64,000 nucleotides of DNA from NCBI RefSeq assembly GCF_025766255.1, contig NW_026516803.1, positions 40,895 through 104,894 on the forward strand, read 5' to 3'. Positions 58,709 through 64,000 of this stretch are shown here, piece after piece. Position numbers and translations under genes: made by a program. Under the pieces are notes generated by a model that saw only the letters and a list, made by a program, of their open reading frames with translations, was not told where the DNA came from and searched no databases. The stretch comes from Zychaea mexicana (Eukaryota; Mucoromycota; Mucoromycetes; Mucorales; Lichtheimiaceae). Position 1 is the first letter of the stretch. Each line of letters starts with the position of its first letter.

Positions 58709-60830
58709 AACTTTATTTGGTCAATGACCAGATTTTTCCCAAAAGGAACAGTGGTGGGGGGAGCATTTGCAAGAATGGGGGGAAGGCGATGACCAGTAGT
58801 GACCGAAAGGGAGAGGCGATGACCAGAGGCGATGACCAGCGGAGAAAAAAAAAGGGGAGGCGATGACCAGGGGCGATGACCAGCGGTGACAGAAAGGGGG
58901 AGGCGATGACCAGAGGCGATGACCAGCGGAGTAAAAAAGGGAAGGCGATGACCAGAGGCGATGACCAGCGGAGTAAAAAAGGGAAGGCGATGACCAGAGG
59001 CGATGACCAAAAATTTCCAAAAGCGTGTACGCTGACCAGAGGTGATGACCAGCGATGACCAAAATTTTCTAAAAAGGGATTAGCAAAGAAGTATCGATGA
59101 CAAGCTCAGATGGAAAAAAAACGATAGCAAGCGGGAGGCAGAAGGTACATGGGAAAACGGCAAGGTAAGGCGAAAAGGGGATAGCATCTTCGGTCATGAG
59201 CGCCGTGTTTGGCAAAGCCCGCTCCACAAAAAATTTTTTTTTACGAAAGGCAGCTTCTGCATCTCTTTCGCTCCTTCACTTCTTTTTCCTCTACTTGTTT
59301 TTTTTCTTACGTACTGCTCGCCGCCATTGCAACACTCGACCTGCTCAATTGCCAACTCACACACGCTCCATTGAATTCAGCTTTGCCGCATCTCACGTTC
59401 CTTTCAGTCACCACTCGAGCAACACTTGTCCTATACGCTTTCTTTATTCTCAACACTCGAATATTACGCATCTCGCACTTATTTTTTTCAACACCTTTGA
59501 ACATCTTTCAAATGAATTGCATCTCTGACAACGGCCTGGTCTCTGTCCTTCATTTTGCCATGATCTTATGATCCCAGGACCAAGCTCTTTATTTCTGTGT
59601 TGCTAACGTCAACTCTGTCCGGCGTCGTTTTCTTCTTTGCTTGGCCCTCATCAGGTACTTGAACATTTTCTACAAAATTCAGCACTGAAATGGCTATTGT
59701 ATTTTACGTATATGATACTAAAGAGCACATAGTCTTTGTCCCAGTGGATTCTTTGTTCCTACTGTGGATGGACTCGACCACTTTTTTATTCTGTTTTCCT
59801 TCGTAGTAACAACTGCCGCAGCATTGTCGATCGACGAGAGCAGCAACATACATCAGCAGCAACAGCAGCACTCTAGCAACAAACTTTACAACAAACGGAC
59901 GCAACATCTCTGCCATTACAACTAATTGGAATAATGAAATTGCCAGTTGAATGACCTGCGAGTATCTCAGCGTGACAACAACACAAGCACAGCAAAACCT
60001 ACAGCAGTCTGCACCGTAACGGCCGGCTTTCTTCTTTTGACCGTAAGTGTCTATTCTTTTTTATTAGGCAAACTGGCAAAAAAAAAGCAGCTATTCGCAC
60101 ACGGCTATATATCACCATTGAGTACTCCAATTAACGTTCTGTTTACTGTGACAGAATAAGGACGGCTGACAAACGCGAAGATACGGGTCCGGTGTAACTA
60201 GCAACTCTTATCCACGAGCACGAGCAGCAATGGTACACGTGTATTATATAGTGGATCATCTATATACGCCAAATTCAGCTAAAAAGTTGCGATTCACACA
60301 CGACGATATCTCACCATCGAATAATATAAATAACCATTGGTTACAGCGGCTGGATAAAGACGTGCGGACAAAGGCGACGATGGCAGTTTGGTGTTTCTAG
60401 CACGTCATGTCAACGAGCAACAGAGGTGAAAGGAGTGTGCAGATTATTTTTAGAGCAAGAGCGGCTTCAAGCAAATGAGTACTAGTACAAGGATCCAGGC
60501 ATGGCGGTATCTCATTATTACACAGGTGAGGAAGAGAAGGATACCAAGGATATAAAGATAGCAAAGCTGGTTCCTTTTTTTATTGCGGTGTGGAAGTGGT
60601 GGTTATCTTCAGGTAAGGAAACAATAGCATTTTTTGAGTATATAATATTAGCATGCTGTAATAAATTGGTATTTCATGAATTGAGATTCTGTTGTCGTTT
60701 GATATGCAAATACAGCTCCATATGCTTCAAGCTTGAAAATACATTAGTAAATGTGGTATCTGCGGTTCTGATGCATGTTCATATATGAAGCTTTACTTAG
60801 TGGAAGCTGATGAGTGAAATATCCGCTGTT
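58650..60830. repeat. Dispersed repeat family, copy A
   Basis: Contains a GATGACCAG minisatellite (58777-59057), a block with TGACAAGCTCAGATG, GGCGAAAAGGGGATAGCATC and TTTGGCAAAGCCC, an AACACTCGA-rich block (59320-59470), and a block with AAGGATCCAGGCATGGCGGT, GATATAAAGATAGCAAAGCT and TCTGCGGTTCTGATGCATGT (60490-60790). The same blocks recur to the right in the same orientation. Confidence 0.75.
58777..59057. repeat. GATGACCAG minisatellite
   Basis: Many copies of GGCGATGACCAG with variable A/G-rich spacers; two adjacent 42-bp units near 58912-58995 are identical. The same motif array occurs at 62745-62960. Confidence 0.88.
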
Positions 60831-60859
60831 GCTATAATAATGAAGGAGATACTATAGAA

Positions 60860-61430
60860 TAAAAATGACCGGTCTGTGTATTTCCTGAGTAAGAGACACT
60901 GCATTTCCCCAGTTGAGAGTGAAATCATTGAAAAGAGAACATCAGCAACAAGTTGTATCGAATACGTCGTCGTTAGAGCTTGTAGTTGTGGAGTTTAGAT
61001 GCTAGTGAAAAAAAAACAGGAACAGCAGCATTTTTATACAGGCTTCTTGCTTATACAGACACAAATGCAATGCTTATGTTCACGCGATCCAACAGATCTT
61101 ACTGCTGCATTGGCCAGATGTCCAGCAGCTATGTTACCCATGAACATAGGACATTGTGGGGCATTAAGACACTCAATAGGCTGAAAAGAAGGGTATTAAG
61201 CGCAACGGGTTTAGGGGCCTGGCAGCGAACGCCAGTGAGCGAGCAGGTTTAGTCGAACGCGCAAGTCCTGGTGCGGGTTTACTAAGGTTTCGGGTTTAGA
61301 GTTTCCAATTGATGAGCTTGGATGTATATGGGACTATCTTCTTCTTCTCCACCACCGCTTATTTTGGATTGTTTTATTTGTTGGCTATTTTATATACTTC
61401 TTGGATGCTGTATGTATTTGTACGTGTATT
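60860..61430. other. Unassigned sequence between repeat copies
   Basis: No gene is supported. A short frame (60999-61184) has no known domain. Three CGGGTTTA motifs occur at 61206, 61275 and 61289, not arranged as a telomeric array. Confidence 0.4.
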
Positions 61431-61439
61431 TGAGAGATA

Positions 61440-62470
61440 ATTAACGTATATCGGATACGATTTAGCAGAGGAAAGTGAAATGACGGTGACCAAGATTTTG
61501 TTGTAAAAGAAGTGTTGATGAGAAGCTCAGACAAAAAACGAACGATAGCAAAGGAAGGGCAGGAGGAACGTAAGGAAATATGAATAGGAGTTAGCATCCA
61601 TGGTCGTGAGTGCCGTGTTTAGCACTCCACAAAGAAATTTTAATTACAAAAGGACACTTCTGCATCTCTTCCGCTATTTCATTTCCTTCTCCTCTGCTTG
61701 TTTTTTTAATTACTAGCTTACTACTGGCCACGATTCCAACACTCGAACTGCTTCAATGCCATCTCGTACACGCTCCATCAGATTCCAGCTTTTCCGAATC
61801 TTGCAACCTTTTGAACACCACTCGAGCAACACTCGAAAAATTACTTTTTCTTTCAACGTCATTGAATGCCCCTCGATTGAAACGGATCCCTGTCAAGTAC
61901 ATGGTTTACGAGCACCAGCAGCAACGGTACACGTGCATTATTATACATTGGATCATCTATATACAGCAAAATCAGTTAAAAGACAGCGTTCTGCACGACG
62001 ATATCTCGCCATCAAGTAATCTACATAACGACCTGCGTATCATGGAAACATAAGGACGCGCGGACGAACGCGACGATGGTAGTATGGTGTTTGTAGATCA
62101 AGAGTAACTTCAAGCAAATGAGTATCATTAAAAGGATCCAGGCATGGTGGTATCTTCTATTACACAGGTGAGGAAGTGAAGGATACCGCGGATATAAAGA
62201 TAGCAAAGCTGGTTTCTTTCTTCGATAGCGGTGTGGAAGTGGCGGTTATCTTGAGGTAAGGAAGCAATAGCATTTTTTAAGTGTATAGTATTGGCATGCT
62301 ACTGTAATAAACTGCTACTTTATGAAATGAGATTCTGTTGTCGTTTTAAAATAAAAGCAGCTCCATATGCTATAAGATTAAAAAGTCGTTAATGAATGTG
62401 GCATCTGCGGTTCTGATGCATGTTCATATATGAATATTCAATCAGTGGAATTTGCTGGTAGTATACTCAC
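61440..62470. repeat. Dispersed repeat family, copy B
   Basis: Lacks most of the GATGACCAG array but keeps the GAAGCTCAGA, GTGCCGTGTTTAGCA and ACACTCGA-rich blocks, then the GTACACGTG, AAGGATCCAGGCATGGTGGT, GATATAAAGATAGCAAAGCT and TCTGCGGTTCTGATGCATGT blocks, in the same order as copy A. Confidence 0.75.
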
Positions 62471-62689
62471 GGTCTATAAAGCTTTACTGCCATAATGTGC
62501 CTTTGAGGACTCAATAATAACAATGTCCTTGAAGTTTGTATTCAAGTAGCGATGGATGAATCCGGCTTGACCGCGGAATCTGCTGGCCATTGAACGGCTA
62601 CAATAGATGACAGCTGGATAAATAGTGCTCCCGGTCTATCCATGACATTCAATTGGTCAAATAGTCCGTAACGTACGGACATTTTAGCA

Positions 62690-64000
62690 GCGGTAAGCCT
62701 ATGTCACGACCAAAAAGTGACCAGCGACCATCAGAAATTCACGATGACCAGGGGCGATGACTAGTGCGGAAAAATAGGAGAGGCGATGATAAGAGCAATG
62801 ACCAAAAATTTCCAAAACAGTACACGATGACCAGAGGCGATGACCAGCGGAGACAAAAAAAGGAAGGGCAATGACCAGCGATGACTAGAGGCGATGACCA
62901 AAAATTTCCAAAAGCGTGTACGATGACCAGAGGCGATGACCAGAGCGATGACCAAAATTATCTAAAAAGGGACTAGCAAAGAAGCGTTGATGACAAGCTC
63001 AGATGAAAAACGAACGATGACAAGGAGAGGGCAGGAGGAACATGGAAAAACGACAAGGCAAGGCGAAAAGGGGATAGCATCGGTGACCGATAAGCACCGT
63101 ATTTGGCAAAGCCCCCTTTTTTCCGAAGGTACTGCTCTCCCCAGAGAATTTTTTTTTACGAAACGATGGCTTCTACATCTCTTTCTCTCCTCCACTTCTT
63201 TTTCTTTTACTTACTACTCACTGCCATTACAACACTCGACTTGCTTCGTTACTGTCTTACACACGCTCCTTCTTTATCGAGCTTTGCCGCGTCTTGCAAC
63301 CTTTTAAACAACACTCGAACAACACTCGAATATTGCGCATCTCGCACAACAACCTTGGCCGCCCCTCGATTGAGACGCATCTCTTACAACGACTTGGTCT
63401 CTGCCCTCCATTTGATGTGCTGCTTTACTTTTCATTTTCCTAGCAGCAATCGAACCATGCTAGGTCCAAATTCTTTGTTTTTGTATCGTTACTGTCGACT
63501 CTGTCTGGCATCTCTCTTGCTTTGCTCCCACGAGGTACTTGGACATTCGATACACGTTTCAGAAATGAGGGTGGCTATTATACTTTATATATACGTTACT
63601 AAACAGCACATTTTTCTTTTGTCGTAGTATTGCCGCTCCCAGCTATAGCTGTTGTTTGTAAGTTATGCTACTATTACTTTTTGTATATGATGCAGCTTCG
63701 GAATTGTTTCTAAAAAACATGATTGAACTTTTACTAGTATAGACCATTGTACAAGCTCGCGATCCAACGGACTGGCGTCATGCTGTTTTGCACTAGGGGT
63801 AGGTTGACTGTGTTTGATGGGTTAATACGGTTGTTTGTAGCACTGTCCGTCCATTGTCTATCCGTGTCAAGATGCTTCTGGTTTTGGAGAAGATACTCTT
63901 TTCACTTGAGCTTGTCCCGTTCTTGACATGAAGAGATAGGATCCTTTATACATCACAAGGTATGTGCGGCTCAAGTATGCAGATACCGTATATCATGCAA
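62690..64000. repeat. Dispersed repeat family, copy C, runs to the window end
   Basis: Begins with a GATGACCAG array (62745-62960) and the TTTCCAAAAGCGTGTACGATG block, then TGACAAGCTCAGATG, GGCGAAAAGGGGATAGCATC and TTTGGCAAAGCCC, and the ACACTCGA-rich block. A 174-aa frame at 63103-63627 covers these blocks but shares its content with broken frames in copies A and B, so it is not called a gene. No supported gene lies in 63630-64000. Confidence 0.65.

Noticed and set aside
58618..59062. Repeat protein with HRLPFFTPLVIASG-type units on the minus strand
   Set aside because: It is only the translation of the GATGACCAG minisatellite, open in several frames because the units lack stops.
61200..61300. 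Interstitial telomere-like GGGTTTAGGG
   Set aside because: Only three dispersed CGGGTTTA-like motifs; not a tandem telomeric array.
63103..63627. 174-aa plus-strand frame at the window end
   Set aside because: It covers repeat blocks shared with copies A and B, where the same region is broken; no domain and no evidence of coding constraint.

Overview
The window is nuclear DNA of a filamentous fungus, most likely an early-diverging Mucoromycota (Mucorales-type) species. The genes carry many short introns (about 60-120 nt, with GTAAGT or GTATGT donors and TAG/CAG acceptors), long Gln/Ser/His-rich low-complexity tails, a full-length FKS-type glucan synthase, a Gemin3 helicase and a peroxisomal BioF. 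The transposon mix (KDZ, MULE with OTU, Crypton, Helitron-like) also fits. The species cannot be named from the sequence. No rRNA, tRNA, CRISPR or prokaryotic operon was seen. Exon joins below are my own readings of splice sites and frames; every total divides by three, but single coordinates may be off by a base. || Left part, 1 to about 39.3 kb: ordinary gene space. In order: CUE/DUF1771/SMR nuclease of the Cue2 type (-), Snu23/ZMAT2 splicing factor (-), DDX20/Gemin3 helicase (-), Bud20/ZNF593 60S export factor (+), a low-complexity protein with a duplicated RRPxxQYL motif (+), Sco1 copper chaperone (-), two small single-span membrane proteins (-), peroxisomal 8-amino-7-oxononanoate synthase (+), a BCS1-type AAA ATPase (+), a PHO84-type phosphate transporter (+), 1,3-beta-glucan synthase (-), a forkhead transcription factor (+), and a RecB-like nuclease fused to an SF1 helicase (-). 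These are unrelated housekeeping and accessory genes, not a pathway cluster. || Right part, about 39.6 to 64 kb: a transposon graveyard with no intact host gene recognised. A decayed KDZ transposon (40.7-47.3 kb) was hit twice: by a 550-bp TA-flanked MITE (40909-41458) and by a 4.5-kb Mutator-like element (41576-46123) whose single long protein joins a FAR1-type finger, a MULE transposase and an OTU cysteine-protease domain. The 9-bp target duplication is in frame, so the host KDZ reading frame can be followed through the insertion. Next come a relic of a cysteine-rich domain family, a 790-bp hAT-like element, a decayed Crypton with a GCR1_C domain, and an extremely AT-rich island (about 51.9-55.8 kb). 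The island holds two convergent copies of a DDE transposase with a C-terminal chromodomain, plus an accessory zinc-motif ORF. The last 8 kb is layered repeats: an 88-bp direct repeat, an ~80-bp minisatellite, a 170-bp tandem array, GATGACCAG minisatellites and a multi-copy repeat family that may be subtelomeric. || The most notable items are the KDZ/MITE/MULE nesting, the transposase-OTU fusion and the AT-rich chromodomain transposon with its zinc-motif partner ORF.
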